From Thermohalobaculum sp039026375 (GTDB lineage: Bacteria > Pseudomonadota > Alphaproteobacteria > Rhodobacterales > Rhodobacteraceae), in assembly GCA_039026375.1 (NCBI GenBank), contig JBCCML010000013.1, forward strand, positions 1-64,000: a stretch of DNA of 64,000 bases. Direction: 5' to 3'. The position numbers and the translations under genes were made by a program. The notes below the pieces were generated by a model that searched no databases, was not told where the DNA came from, and was given only the letters and a program-made list of their open reading frames with translations. The stretch's first letter is position 1, and each line of letters opens with the position of its first letter. Positions 1-9,052 of the stretch are shown here, in pieces.

Positions 1-186
1 AATGACGGGGTCTTCGACAGGAACGACCTGCAGTTTTCGACCGTCAATGTCGGGGGCGACGGGGCGGTCGCAGACGCCCAGGTGATGTTCACCGCCGCGA
101 ACGGGACCTTCACCTCCACCATCACCTTCCTCGACGTCGACACCACAGACCTAAGGGACACCGGGCTGTTCTTCTTCTTCGAGTGA
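1..186 (+). CDS. C-terminal fragment of an unidentified protein
   Basis: An open frame enters from the left edge and ends with TGA at 184-186, giving about 61 residues of a C-terminus. The fragment is rich in Asp, Gly, Thr and Phe, contains an Asp-rich turn (DGVFDRND) of the kind seen in calcium-binding or secreted proteins, and ends in four Phe and a Glu. No family can be assigned from this piece. It is read as coding because the frame is open from base 1 and third positions are strongly G/C. The start and any signal peptide lie outside the window. Confidence 0.55.
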   Translation, partial: NDGVFDRNDLQFSTVNVGGDGAVADAQVMFTAANGTFTSTITFLDVDTTDLRDTGLFFFFE

Positions 187-501
187 GGGACGGCCCGCAA
201 CTGAGAGGTCGCTGAACAGCCGGGCCACAGAATTGCCCTGAAAATCGAGTCGGCTGCCAGGCTAAAACAAGGTGGAGATTTCACCCAACGGTGCGAACGG
301 GACGTCGCATTTCTAACGCACGGAGATGCAGGGTGGACAAGGGCCGGGTTTTTCACTGCTGCAAACTTTCATGCGCGGACATGTGCTAGGCACGTGTGAG
401 ATTGACGAGGGTGGATCTTTCGTGATGATTTGAGCTTTGCTCGGGCGTGAGATGAAATTTCTCCCAAGCTCCCTAACCGATCAACTCTCTTGGTTCAGCA
501 A
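187..501. other. Intergenic region without a recognisable gene
   Basis: This 315-base stretch separates the plus-strand fragment from the minus-strand polyol operon, so the two genes converge here. No reading frame of useful length, tRNA or clear terminator stem with a T-run was seen. Composition is lower in G+C than in the dcw side of the window. Confidence 0.5.
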
Positions 502-1461
502 TCACCCAACTGAAACGTCGCCGAGTCCGCGGCGGAACTCGGTTAGCTCTTCTATCGTTGGAGGCGCTGCTCCGGCACGTGAACAGCACATTGCCGCAGC
601 CGCAGCGCCGACCTGAACTGCGGTCATAAGGGTCGGCTTACTTGGCGGTTGAGATGCGTCATCAGACAGCCGCCCGGACCTTTCTAGCTCGAACAATAGG
701 CCAGCATTAAAAGTGTCGCCTGCGCCGACAGTGTCGACGACTGGCACGCTTACGGCTGGCACCAGAAAGGACCCCTCTGCAGTGTACACAGACGCACCAT
801 CTTCGGCCTTTGTGACTATGACCACGCTTGGGCCGCGGCGCAGAATGTCATAGGCTGTTTCATCGGTTGGAGCGGTGGGTGCAAACCAGTCCAAATCCTC
901 CTGGGACACCTTCAAGATGTCAGTAAGTTCAATCATCTGGTTGAGACGCTCACGATATCGAACTTGATCCTGGACAACGTTCGGTCGGATGTTGGGGTCA
1001 AGCATTGTGGTCCGGCCACTTCGCCATTTGGTTATGAGGTTCGCAAACGTGTCGGCAGCCGGTTCACTCACCAGGCTGATACCACCAAAGAACAGGGTGT
1101 TCACTGCGGCAGGCAATGTTGGTGCATCTTGGATCGTGATCATCCGCCCAGCGGAGTTGTAGTCGTAGAAGGTGTATGATGCGGACCCGTCGATAACGTG
1201 CACCAATGCCAGGGCAGTCGGTAGATCTGAACGGATCAGCAAGTCCAAGCAGACGCCAGAGGCTTCAAGGGTTGCAGCAAGGTTTTGACCGAATGGGTCG
1301 GTCGAGATTCCGCTCAGAAAGGCGACGTCCGCCCCCAACCTCCCCAAGGCATTCGCCGTGTTAAAGACCGCGCCCCCCGGGTGAGGCGTGTAACGGGTGT
1401 CGCCGTCCGAATCCGTGCTTGGAATCATATCGACGAGCGCCTCACCGCAGCAGAGGATCAC
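502..1461 (-). CDS. mtlZ: Fructokinase of the PfkB/ribokinase family (MtlZ)
   Basis: The 319-residue protein is a PfkB-family sugar kinase. The N-terminal glycine-rich signature (GGAVFNTANALGRLGAD) starts near residue 29. The C-terminal signature DTVGAGDTFNAGLL is at residues 243-256 and contains the catalytic Asp249. It is the last gene of the polyol operon, 43 bp after mtlK. Fructose is the common product of the sorbitol and mannitol dehydrogenases encoded upstream, so the expected reaction is fructose plus ATP to fructose-6-phosphate in the cytoplasm. The R. sphaeroides operon ends the same way (smoK-smoS-mtlK-mtlZ). The kinase class is certain; fructose specificity is inferred from context. 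Confidence 0.88.
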   Translation of the reverse strand: MILCCGEALVDMIPSTDSDGDTRYTPHPGGAVFNTANALGRLGADVAFLSGISTDPFGQNLAATLEASGVCLDLLIRSDLPTALALVHVIDGSASYTFYDYNSAGRMITIQDAPTLPAAVNTLFFGGISLVSEPAADTFANLITKWRSGRTTMLDPNIRPNVVQDQVRYRERLNQMIELTDILKVSQEDLDWFAPTAPTDETAYDILRRGPSVVIVTKAEDGASVYTAEGSFLVPAVSVPVVDTVGAGDTFNAGLLFELERSGRLSDDASQPPSKPTLMTAVQVGAAAAAMCCSRAGAAPPTIEELTEFRRGLGDVSVG

Positions 1462-1504
1462 ACGTGGCCCCTGTTTAAGCCTCGACAGATCCTACGGAAT
1501 GTTC

Positions 1505-3010
1505 TCATACGAGGTAGGCTCTCAATGTCCTCTCGACGCCTTGGTTTGAAATCTGACTTCGCCAATGAGCAAATGTCGTAGCGAACGACACGTGCTTGCC
1601 CAGGTCGCCGTATACGCGTTTCATTCCAAGCCAAGCCGCAGGTTCGACGCGAGCCATGCTGGCTGTTGACTGCAGTAGAGACCAGTTCGGATCGTTGGGC
1701 TCAATCAGCGAGCCATCCTCGCGCACCCCTTCGCAGTAACGGGACCAGAGCGCAGAGATCAGCGCAAGGCCGACCACCTTTGTGCCGCTGATTAAACAGT
1801 CCTGGATTGACGGTAACACAAAGGCCGGATGTCGACTGGAACCATCGAAGGCGACGCGCCTGGCAGTGTCGGCGATTTCGGGGTTTGAGAAGCGACGTTC
1901 AATTAAATTAAAGTACGATCTTGGGGTCATATCCGGCGTAGGTGCAATGTTTGGCACGATCTCTTCAAGCGCCACTTTGCGTAAAAGCGCCCGAAGAAGC
2001 TTGTGTTCCATTGCTTGCGCAATTGTCCGCACACCCAGCAGATCCGCGGTCGCTGCGATCACTTGATGTCCGCCATTTAGGATGCGGATTTTCATTTCTT
2101 CGTAGTCATTGACTTGCCCTGTGAAGGTGGCTCCGACGTCTTCCCATGGTGGACGGCCGGCGCGGAAGTCGTCCTCGAGGACCCATTGGCGAAATGGCTC
2201 GTGCGTGACGGGGGCCGCATCCACAACGCCGAAAGCTTGGACCAAGTCGAGTTCGGACGTGCTGGTCGCCGGCACGATGCAATCGACCATCGAGTTGGGA
2301 AATCCACACTCAGCGTCGATCCAACTGGCGAGCGCGGGATCGATCATTTCAGCCAAGGACACGACTGTCGCACGCAATGCCTGCCCATTGCCTCTTAGAT
2401 TGTCGCAGCTGAGGCATGTGAAACCCGGCATGCCACGCGCCCGGCGGCGTGAGAGTGCAGCAACGATTGCGCCAAACGCCGTGCGTGGATGCTTCGGCGT
2501 CGCTACGTCGTGCTGTATGTCGGGGTGCTTTGCATCGAAGTCACCCGTCGCGGGATCCTTGAAGTAGCCACCCTCCGTCACGGTGAGCGACACGATCCGG
2601 ATAGAAATCTCAGCCATCTGCTGAACAAGCATCTGATTGTCTGTTTCCACTGGAAGGAAGCCGATCATAGATCCAGTCACCTCAGCCGACTTGCCGGCAG
2701 GATCCAGCTCTATCAACGTCGATAACCAATCCTGTGCCGCCAAGCGACGCCGCTGAAGCCTGTCGTTTTCACGAACACCCGCCCCGACGATCGCCCAGTC
2801 GAGTGCCTTGCCCTCCTGCATCAAGCGGTGGGAGTACCAAGCTTGGTGTGCACGGTGAAAGTTACCAAGGCCGATGTGCACAATACCGGCGGTCAACGAC
2901 CCCCGGTCGTAACGCGGGCGAGCGATCTCAGCTGGCAAATCCAAGAGGGTTGCATTCGAAAGCCGGATCGGGTTCTCGCCGCCAAAGCTGGATGATCTCA
3001 ATTCATCCAT
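1505..3010 (-). CDS. mtlK: Mannitol 2-dehydrogenase (polyol-specific long-chain dehydrogenase)
   Basis: The 501-residue protein is a member of the polyol-specific long-chain dehydrogenase family. The N-terminal dinucleotide site is visible as GIVHIGLGNFHRAHQ at residues 42-56. The catalytic triad Lys307, Asn312 and His315 (in MKIRILNGGH) has exactly the family spacing of K-x4-N-x2-H. It should oxidise D-mannitol (and perhaps D-arabinitol) to the ketose with NAD. The start codon at 3010 overlaps the end of smoS by 13 bp, which suggests translational coupling. The first roughly 15 residues look like an extension compared with typical MtlK, so an internal start is possible, but no better ribosome site was found. 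Confidence 0.9.
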   Translation of the reverse strand: MDELRSSSFGGENPIRLSNATLLDLPAEIARPRYDRGSLTAGIVHIGLGNFHRAHQAWYSHRLMQEGKALDWAIVGAGVRENDRLQRRRLAAQDWLSTLIELDPAGKSAEVTGSMIGFLPVETDNQMLVQQMAEISIRIVSLTVTEGGYFKDPATGDFDAKHPDIQHDVATPKHPRTAFGAIVAALSRRRARGMPGFTCLSCDNLRGNGQALRATVVSLAEMIDPALASWIDAECGFPNSMVDCIVPATSTSELDLVQAFGVVDAAPVTHEPFRQWVLEDDFRAGRPPWEDVGATFTGQVNDYEEMKIRILNGGHQVIAATADLLGVRTIAQAMEHKLLRALLRKVALEEIVPNIAPTPDMTPRSYFNLIERRFSNPEIADTARRVAFDGSSRHPAFVLPSIQDCLISGTKVVGLALISALWSRYCEGVREDGSLIEPNDPNWSLLQSTASMARVEPAAWLGMKRVYGDLGKHVSFATTFAHWRSQISNQGVERTLRAYLV

Positions 3011-3771
3011 TGCCCACCGTCCACGTTGTAGGTTTGCCCGACGATGTAGTCGGCCTGCTCTGAGGCAAGAAACACTGCCATGCCCGTGAGATCTTGCGCG
3101 TGGCCCATGCGCCCGTAGGGCACTCCCCGGGCGACCTCTCGCTTCTTTTGGCCAAGGGATTTGCCTTCTAGTCGGGCAAATTCGGCATCAACCCCATCCC
3201 AGTGTTTGCCATCCACAACGCCAGGTGAAATCGCGTTCACATTAATTCCGTGTTGGATCAGATTAAGACCAGCAGATTGGGTCAACGAAATGACGGCTGC
3301 CTTGGAGGCACAGTAGATGGCGACGAGCGCCTCGCCGCGTCGCCCGGCTTGGCTTGCCATATTGATGATGCGCCCCCTTACACCAGCATCGATCATGTGG
3401 CGCGCGACTGCCTGCATGGTGAACAAAAGACCCGAGACGTTGACATCGAAGATGCGTTGAAAATCAGAGCGCTTGATGTCGACAATTGGGTCAGCAGTGA
3501 ACAAGGCCGCATTGTTTACGAGAATGTCGATTTGACCGAAGGCGTCGACGGTTTGGGCTACGGCGCCATCGATGCTTTGTTGCTGGGTCACATCGATCTC
3601 AACCGCAATCGCAGTGGCGCCGATTTCGCCCGCAGCTGAACGCGCAGCGTCCGCGTCTATGTCGCAGACGGCAACCCGCGCGCCTTCGGCAACGTAGGCC
3701 TTGGCAAACGCCAACCCGATGCCGCGGGCGGCGCCCGTGATCATGGCTGATTTTCCGGATAGGCTTTTCAT
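2998..3771 (-). CDS. smoS: Sorbitol dehydrogenase, short-chain dehydrogenase family (SmoS)
   Basis: This 257-residue classical SDR has the cofactor motif TGAARGIG at residues 12-19, NNAA near residue 86, and the catalytic Ser140, Tyr153 and Lys157 (YCASK). Sequence and genomic position match SmoS of Rhodobacter sphaeroides, an NAD-dependent enzyme that oxidises D-sorbitol to D-fructose and also accepts galactitol. Its ATG overlaps the smoK stop as ATGA, and its end overlaps mtlK, so all three are likely made from one transcript. The SDR assignment is direct from sequence; substrate is inferred from similarity and operon. Confidence 0.9.
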   Translation of the reverse strand: MKSLSGKSAMITGAARGIGLAFAKAYVAEGARVAVCDIDADAARSAAGEIGATAIAVEIDVTQQQSIDGAVAQTVDAFGQIDILVNNAALFTADPIVDIKRSDFQRIFDVNVSGLLFTMQAVARHMIDAGVRGRIINMASQAGRRGEALVAIYCASKAAVISLTQSAGLNLIQHGINVNAISPGVVDGKHWDGVDAEFARLEGKSLGQKKREVARGVPYGRMGHAQDLTGMAVFLASEQADYIVGQTYNVDGGQWMN

Positions 3772-4769
3772 CCTAACCGCGATCCGTCGGGTCCAAAGCG
3801 GTGAATCCGATCCTCTTGCGCGACGAAGCTGATGGGATCTCCGTGTGTAACTCTGATGTTCTCGTCGGCGCGGATGGTGATAGTCTCAGCCAGACCGGTG
3901 TGATGAATGTGCAGGTAGGTGTCTGATCCAAGATGCTCTGCAACACCCACAACCCCTGACCAAGTTCCGTCCTGGGAAACCGAAAAGTGTTCAGGTCTAA
4001 CGCCAATCGTGTGCGCGTGGCGCTTCGATGCTTCTTCCCCGGCGATCAAGTTCATTCGTGGCGAGCCGATGAACCCCGCAACAAAGAGATTTTCCGGCGC
4101 GCGATAAAGGTCCAACGGGCTGCCAATCTGTTCAATCCTGCCCGCACGCAGCACCACAATCTTGTCTGCCATGGTCATTGCCTCGACCTGATCGTGGGTG
4201 ACGTAGATCATCGTGGTCTTCAGCCGCTTGTGTAGTTCGCTGAGTTCCAGTCGCATCCCGACGCGCAGCGCCGCGTCTAGATTAGATAGCGGCTCGTCAA
4301 ACAGGAAAGCTGCGGGTTCGCGCACGATCGCCCGGCCGATGGCAACGCGTTGGCGCTGCCCGCCAGACAATTGCCCTGGGCGACGATCAAGGTACTCGGT
4401 TAAGTTCAAAGCCTCGGCAGCAGCAGCAACACGACGGTTGCGCTCTGCAGAGGCCATCTTTGCCATTCGCAGTGGGAAAGCGATGTTGCGGCGAACCGTC
4501 ATATGCGGGTACAGCGCATAGGACTGAAACACCATAGCTAGGCGGCGTTTGGCTGGTGGGATCATAGTGGCGTCGGCGCCGTCGATTTCTATTTTTCCCC
4601 CGCTCACGTCTTCTAAACCAGCGATCAGGCGTAAAAGAGTCGACTTCCCGCACCCCGAAGGACCAACGAACACGCAGAACTCGCCATTTTCGATTTGCAA
4701 GTCCAGCGGAGGAATGACTTCGGTTGCCCCGAAGTTTTTGGTCACATTGTGCAGAACAATTTGTCCCAT
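3768..4769 (-). CDS. smoK: Polyol ABC transporter ATP-binding protein (SmoK)
   Basis: The 333-residue ATPase is of the MalK/UgpC type. Walker A (GPSGCGKS) is at residues 36-43, the signature LSGGQ at 134-138, and it is followed by the Walker B segment ending FDEP and the switch histidine in THDQVEA. The C-terminal third fits the TOBE-type regulatory domain typical of carbohydrate importers. It lies 8 bp after smoG and overlaps smoS by ATGA. It should energise uptake of sorbitol and mannitol through SmoF and SmoG at the cytoplasmic face of the inner membrane. Confidence 0.92.
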   Translation of the reverse strand: MGQIVLHNVTKNFGATEVIPPLDLQIENGEFCVFVGPSGCGKSTLLRLIAGLEDVSGGKIEIDGADATMIPPAKRRLAMVFQSYALYPHMTVRRNIAFPLRMAKMASAERNRRVAAAAEALNLTEYLDRRPGQLSGGQRQRVAIGRAIVREPAAFLFDEPLSNLDAALRVGMRLELSELHKRLKTTMIYVTHDQVEAMTMADKIVVLRAGRIEQIGSPLDLYRAPENLFVAGFIGSPRMNLIAGEEASKRHAHTIGVRPEHFSVSQDGTWSGVVGVAEHLGSDTYLHIHHTGLAETITIRADENIRVTHGDPISFVAQEDRIHRFGPDGSRLG

Positions 4770-4777
4770 CTGTGCCC

Positions 4778-5608
4778 CTACTTGACCGCGCCGAAGGTGA
4801 GACCGCGAACCAGTTGCTTCTGGCTGAACCAGCCAAGAATTAGAATTGGCGCGATCGCCATGGTAGATGCCGCACTTAATTTCGCGAAGAATAACCCTTC
4901 CGGACTGGAGTAGCTGGCAATGAAGGCGCTCAGCGGAGCCGCCTTGGCCGCTGTTAGATGCAGCGTCCAGAACGCTTCGTTCCAGGCCAGAATGAGGCTC
5001 AGCAGGACAGTCGACGCGATCCCCGGCAACGCCATCGGTGTGAGCACATGGATGATCTCCTTGTGCAGGGAAGCGCCATCCATGCGGGCAGCTTCTAAGA
5101 TCTCTCCGGGGATTTCTTTGAAATAGGTGTATAGCATCCAGACGATGATCGGCAGATTGATCAGCATCAGCACCAGCACTAACCCGATGCGCCTGTCCAG
5201 AAGCTGCAAATCAACGAACAGAATGTAAATTGGGTAGAGGACCCCTACCGCTGGCAACATTTTGGTCGATAGCATCCACAGCAAGATGTCCTTCGTCCGC
5301 CGTGAAGGCACGAATGCCATTGACCACGCCGCCGGGATGGCAACAAAGATGCCTAGGAGGGTCGCCCCGCCAGCTATGATGATCGAGTTCCATAGAAACC
5401 GCATGTAGTCAGATCGCTCCTGAACGATCGCATAGTTCTCCAGTGTCCAATCGAACGAGAATAGAAGTGGCGGGTCATTGATGGCCTGGGCCTCTGTTTT
5501 GAAGCTTGTCAGGACTGTCCAGAGGATCGGGAAGAAGATCAGCAGAGCGATGGTCCACGCCAATCCGGTATTCAACCACTTTCGCCTGGTAGAAACAGAA
5601 CGGGCCAT
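4778..5608 (-). CDS. smoG: Polyol ABC transporter permease (SmoG)
   Basis: A 276-residue inner-membrane permease of the MalG family, with six predicted hydrophobic segments starting with one at about residues 14-31. The EAA loop that docks on the ATPase is present as EILEAARMDGAS near residues 165-176. It starts 3 bp after smoF ends and is followed at 8 bp by smoK, so it is certainly part of the same operon. It pairs with SmoF to form the transmembrane channel for hexitols. Confidence 0.9.
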   Translation of the reverse strand: MARSVSTRRKWLNTGLAWTIALLIFFPILWTVLTSFKTEAQAINDPPLLFSFDWTLENYAIVQERSDYMRFLWNSIIIAGGATLLGIFVAIPAAWSMAFVPSRRTKDILLWMLSTKMLPAVGVLYPIYILFVDLQLLDRRIGLVLVLMLINLPIIVWMLYTYFKEIPGEILEAARMDGASLHKEIIHVLTPMALPGIASTVLLSLILAWNEAFWTLHLTAAKAAPLSAFIASYSSPEGLFFAKLSAASTMAIAPILILGWFSQKQLVRGLTFGAVK

Positions 5609-5611
5609 CTG

Positions 5612-6478
5612 TCAGCGGCCCAAGTTTTTGCCGACAATCCGCATCAAAAACAATGCGAAGATGTTTGCCAAGATAATGGCATACACACCACCGGCCGACC
5701 CAAGCCCAACATTCTGGCTTTCCAGGACGCGTTGAAAGATCAAATAGGTTAGCGTTTTCGTCCCAAAAGCACCTGCCGTGGTGACGAAGATCTCGGCAAA
5801 TATCGAAAGGAGAAAGATCGTCTGAATCAGCAAGACTACAGTTATCGCTCTGGAGAGGTGCGGAAGCGTAATGAACCAAAACCGCTTAAGGGGCGGCGCG
5901 CCATCCATTTCGGCGGCCTCCAACTGCTCGCGATTCAACGATTGAACGGCGGTCAGCAAGATAAGCGTCGCAAACGGCAACCATTGCCAACTGACAATGA
6001 TAATAATGCTCTGGACCGAATGCTGGCTCAGCCATTGCAATGGTTCGGCCCCGAAGAACTTCCAAAGGTGTGCTAGGATCCCGTTGGTTGGATCCATTAG
6101 CATGTTCTTCCAGACCAGCGCAGAAACTGTTGGCATTACGAAGAACGGCGCGATCACCAAGACGCGTACGAGCCCCTGTCCGTGCATGGGCTGGTCCAAC
6201 AGAAGGGACAGAAAGACACCCAGAACAAGCGTGATGATCATGACGCCACCAACGATCATCAGGGTCACCTCGACCGAGGGCCAAAAGCTGCTGGACGAGA
6301 CGAAGCGGATGTAATTGTCGAAGCCAACCCAGCCCAGATCACCGCCCCGAAGCGGCAGGTACTTCTTGAAGGAAAACCAAATAGTCATTGCCAGTGGGAC
6401 AAGCATCCATGCCAGCAGCAACATGACGGCCGGGGCCATCATCAACCGGGCTGCTGATCTAGAATGCTGGGTTGCCAT
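5612..6478 (-). CDS. smoF: Polyol ABC transporter permease (SmoF)
   Basis: A 288-residue inner-membrane permease of the MalF/UgpA type without the large extra periplasmic loop of MalF. Its first hydrophobic segment is at about residues 13-34, and the EAA loop reads EQLEAAEMDGAP near residue 195. The gene lies 94 bp downstream of smoE, a gap that may hold an mRNA-processing or attenuating structure, as often seen after a highly expressed binding-protein gene. No strong hairpin was identified there by eye. Confidence 0.9.
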   Translation of the reverse strand: MATQHSRSAARLMMAPAVMLLLAWMLVPLAMTIWFSFKKYLPLRGGDLGWVGFDNYIRFVSSSSFWPSVEVTLMIVGGVMIITLVLGVFLSLLLDQPMHGQGLVRVLVIAPFFVMPTVSALVWKNMLMDPTNGILAHLWKFFGAEPLQWLSQHSVQSIIIIVSWQWLPFATLILLTAVQSLNREQLEAAEMDGAPPLKRFWFITLPHLSRAITVVLLIQTIFLLSIFAEIFVTTAGAFGTKTLTYLIFQRVLESQNVGLGSAGGVYAIILANIFALFLMRIVGKNLGR

Positions 6479-6572
6479 CGGTGCGCTTTCTCGATCGGAA
6501 GGGACGTGTTCGAGTGCACTGAGTGCCCGGTGTTTCGCGGGGACGCCTCAGCGCCCCCGCAGCCAAACACAT

Positions 6573-7877
6573 CTATCGATAACCTGCTGCTTCCATGGCG
6601 TCATTGGTCAAGGCTTGGGCATTTTCCAATGCCTGCTCTACCGTTTGACGACCGGCGTAGACTGCCGAGAACTCTTGGCTGACCTCAGTCGCAATGCCCG
6701 CAAACTCGGGGATCGCGACGAACTGTATTCCGACATATGGTACTGGCTTCACTGTCGGGTTGTTCGGATCCGCGGCCTTGATTGACTCCAGCGTCATCTT
6801 CGCGAACGGAATGTCTCTGTACTCTGGATTCTCATACAGAGAGAGCCGAGCGCCCGGTGGTACATTGGCCCAGCCCTCTTTTGATGCCACCAGTTCGATG
6901 TAGGCCTTTGACGTCGCCCATTCTATAAACTGTTTGGCCGCGTCAGCTTTCTGAGTTCCGGCCGGGATTGCCAGCGCCCACGCCCACAACCAGTTGGCTC
7001 TCTTACCCCTGCCAGTGTCCGGAGCAAGGGCAAAACTAACCTTGTCCGCGACATTGGAGTCGTTGGGGTTCGTTACGAATGATGCAGCCACTGTAGCATC
7101 AATCCACATGCCGCACTTGCCTTGTTGGAAGAGAGACAAGTTCTCATTAAAGCCATTGGTGGCGTATCCGGGAGGTCCCGATTCCGCCATCATCTCGACG
7201 AAGAACGTCAGTGCTTCTTTCCATTCAGGTTGATCGAACTGCGCATTCCAGTCTTCGTCGAACCACCGAGCACCGAACGAATTCGCCGTCACAGTGATGA
7301 AGGCGCCGCCTTCGCCCCAACCTGCTTTACCGCGCAGGCAGATGCCGTTGATCTCTTTCTCTCGGTCGGTCATCGCAGCGGCGGCCTTGCGGATAAACGC
7401 CCAATCTGGCGCCTCTGGCATGGTCAAACCGGCCTCTTCCATCAGGTCAGTGCGATACATTATCATTGAGCTCTCGCCGTAAAACGGTGCTGCATAAAGC
7501 CGACCGTCGTAACTGAGGCCATCGCGCATAGCTGGCAGTAGATCATCAACGTCATAGGCTTCCGAAAGGTCGTCCAGCGGCAGCAGCCAGCCGTTCTGTC
7601 CCCAAATAGGCGTTTCGTACATTCCAATTGTCATGATGTCGAAGGCGCCGCCATTTGTGGTAATATCCGTCGTAACCCGTTGACGCAGAACGTTTTCCTC
7701 CAGCGTGACCCACTCTACTTTGTGTCCCGTCTTGGCCGTGAAATCGTCTGTCAGCCTTTGCATGCGGATCATGTCACCATTGTTGACCGTCGCGATGGTC
7801 AACGTCTCCGCTTGGGCGGTAAATCCCGCCAAAATTGACGCAATGAACGCCGTGCTCAGTGTGCGGTGCACCAGCAT
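6573..7877 (-). CDS. smoE: Periplasmic polyol-binding protein (SmoE)
   Basis: A solute-binding protein of the ABC carbohydrate family 1, 434 residues from the chosen start. The ATG at 7877 is preferred over one 33 bp upstream because a strong ribosome site GGGAGG sits 6 bases before it and the protein then opens with a normal Sec signal peptide (MLVHRTLSTAFIASILAG, cleavage after AQA). The mature protein should bind sorbitol, mannitol or related hexitols in the periplasm and present them to SmoFG. The gene is the first structural gene of the operon and lies directly behind the candidate operator at 7944-7963. Confidence 0.9.
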   Translation of the reverse strand: MLVHRTLSTAFIASILAGFTAQAETLTIATVNNGDMIRMQRLTDDFTAKTGHKVEWVTLEENVLRQRVTTDITTNGGAFDIMTIGMYETPIWGQNGWLLPLDDLSEAYDVDDLLPAMRDGLSYDGRLYAAPFYGESSMIMYRTDLMEEAGLTMPEAPDWAFIRKAAAAMTDREKEINGICLRGKAGWGEGGAFITVTANSFGARWFDEDWNAQFDQPEWKEALTFFVEMMAESGPPGYATNGFNENLSLFQQGKCGMWIDATVAASFVTNPNDSNVADKVSFALAPDTGRGKRANWLWAWALAIPAGTQKADAAKQFIEWATSKAYIELVASKEGWANVPPGARLSLYENPEYRDIPFAKMTLESIKAADPNNPTVKPVPYVGIQFVAIPEFAGIATEVSQEFSAVYAGRQTVEQALENAQALTNDAMEAAGYR

Positions 7878-7943
7878 CGTATACCTCCCTGTCTTTGCTT
7901 CTTTCGCCAAGGGTTGTCAGGGCAATCGCGCAAAGTCAATCTA

Positions 7944-7963
7944 AACTTTACGCGCGCAAAGTT
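7944..7963 (-). promoter_or_regulatory. Candidate LacI-type operator upstream of smoE
   Basis: The 20-mer AACTTTACGCGCGCAAAGTT is palindromic at 9 of 10 position pairs, with a CG centre as is usual for LacI-family operators. It lies 67 bp upstream of the smoE start and just after the stop codon of the LacI-type regulator gene. A second half-site (CGCGCAAAGT) is present at about 7927-7936. The natural inference is that the neighbouring regulator binds here and represses the polyol operon until inducer is present. Confidence 0.6.
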
Positions 7964-7969
7964 TTGCAC

Positions 7970-9001
7970 TTAAGCAGACTCGCGCACGATTAATCGGCCT
8001 TCGAACAACACGTCGTTCGGGCGCCCTCGCGATAGACCGCCATCGATTGCATCAAACAGCAAACGTGTCGCAGTCTCAGAGATTGCGTCGTAGTCCTGCG
8101 CTACAGTCGTCAGGGGAGGACAGGTATAGCGCGAAAACGGATGATCATCTTGGCCAGCCACCCTAATGTTGGCTTGGGCATGGTGGCCGACTCGAAGGCC
8201 GCGTTCGAAACAGGCGGAAAGCAATCCAATAGCAAGTCGATCGTTGCTGCAAAGCACGGTGTTCGTAACGAAGCTATCCGCATCCAGCGCACGCAAGCCT
8301 CCGACGCGACCGATTTCCTCGAAATCCCAACCGTCGCCTTCAATGCTGACGATGTTTGCCTCTAATCCACGCTCTTCCATCGCTGCGGTGTACGCGGACC
8401 TGCGCTTGTTTGCGTTGGGGTTAGATGGGCTCTTCATCTCAAAGAAGCAGGGCGGTTCCCCCGTCCTGTGCAGATAATCTATCATCAAACGAGCGAACTG
8501 CGGATTGTCTGAGCCCACAAACGCCATCCCGGCCTGCGCAAGGTTGCTGTCAAAGAGAACGGTCGGAACTTCACGGCAGAATGCATCGATTACCCGCTGG
8601 TCGGACGCTCGTCCCAAAGGCGCAAGCAGGACCCCCGCTGGCTTCAATGCGAGCAGGTTCTCCAGGATATCGTTTTCCAGGGATGCATTGCCGTGTGCGC
8701 TGAACAGCGTAGGCCGAAATCCTGCCGAGATCACCTGCCGTTCGATCTTCCTTGCGATCTCAGCGAAGAATGGATCGGCTAACACGGGTACCACGATGCC
8801 GATGGTCTTGGTGAGTTTGCGGTTCAGATTGGTCGCGTAAATGTTCGGGCGATAACTGTACTGTTCGAGGGCCGCTTCTATCTTGCGCCTCGTCGAGGGA
8901 CGTACGCTCGCCGGATCGTTGAAGAATTTCGAGACTGTTGGACGGGAAACCCCGCTAGCCGCGGCAAACTCCTCCATGTTTCGGATCTTGCGGCCGTTCA
9001 C
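7970..9001 (-). CDS. LacI-family transcriptional regulator of the polyol operon
   Basis: The protein begins with a LacI-type helix-turn-helix (MEEFAAASGVSRPTVSKFFN), followed by the hinge region and a periplasmic-binding-protein-like effector domain beginning TIGIVVPVLADPFFAEI. A GTG at 9001 gives the usual length of about 343 residues and a short basic lead-in before the helix-turn-helix. An upstream GTG at 9052 would add 17 residues that look unrelated to the family. It sits immediately upstream of smoE on the same strand and probably represses it through the palindrome at 7944-7963. The inducing sugar is likely a hexitol or fructose, by inference only. Confidence 0.85.
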   Translation of the reverse strand: MNGRKIRNMEEFAAASGVSRPTVSKFFNDPASVRPSTRRKIEAALEQYSYRPNIYATNLNRKLTKTIGIVVPVLADPFFAEIARKIERQVISAGFRPTLFSAHGNASLENDILENLLALKPAGVLLAPLGRASDQRVIDAFCREVPTVLFDSNLAQAGMAFVGSDNPQFARLMIDYLHRTGEPPCFFEMKSPSNPNANKRRSAYTAAMEERGLEANIVSIEGDGWDFEEIGRVGGLRALDADSFVTNTVLCSNDRLAIGLLSACFERGLRVGHHAQANIRVAGQDDHPFSRYTCPPLTTVAQDYDAISETATRLLFDAIDGGLSRGRPNDVLFEGRLIVRESA

Positions 9002-9052
9002 ATCGATGTTCCCACACTCGTTCAATCGACATAGAGCCGTGAACTTTTCCAC

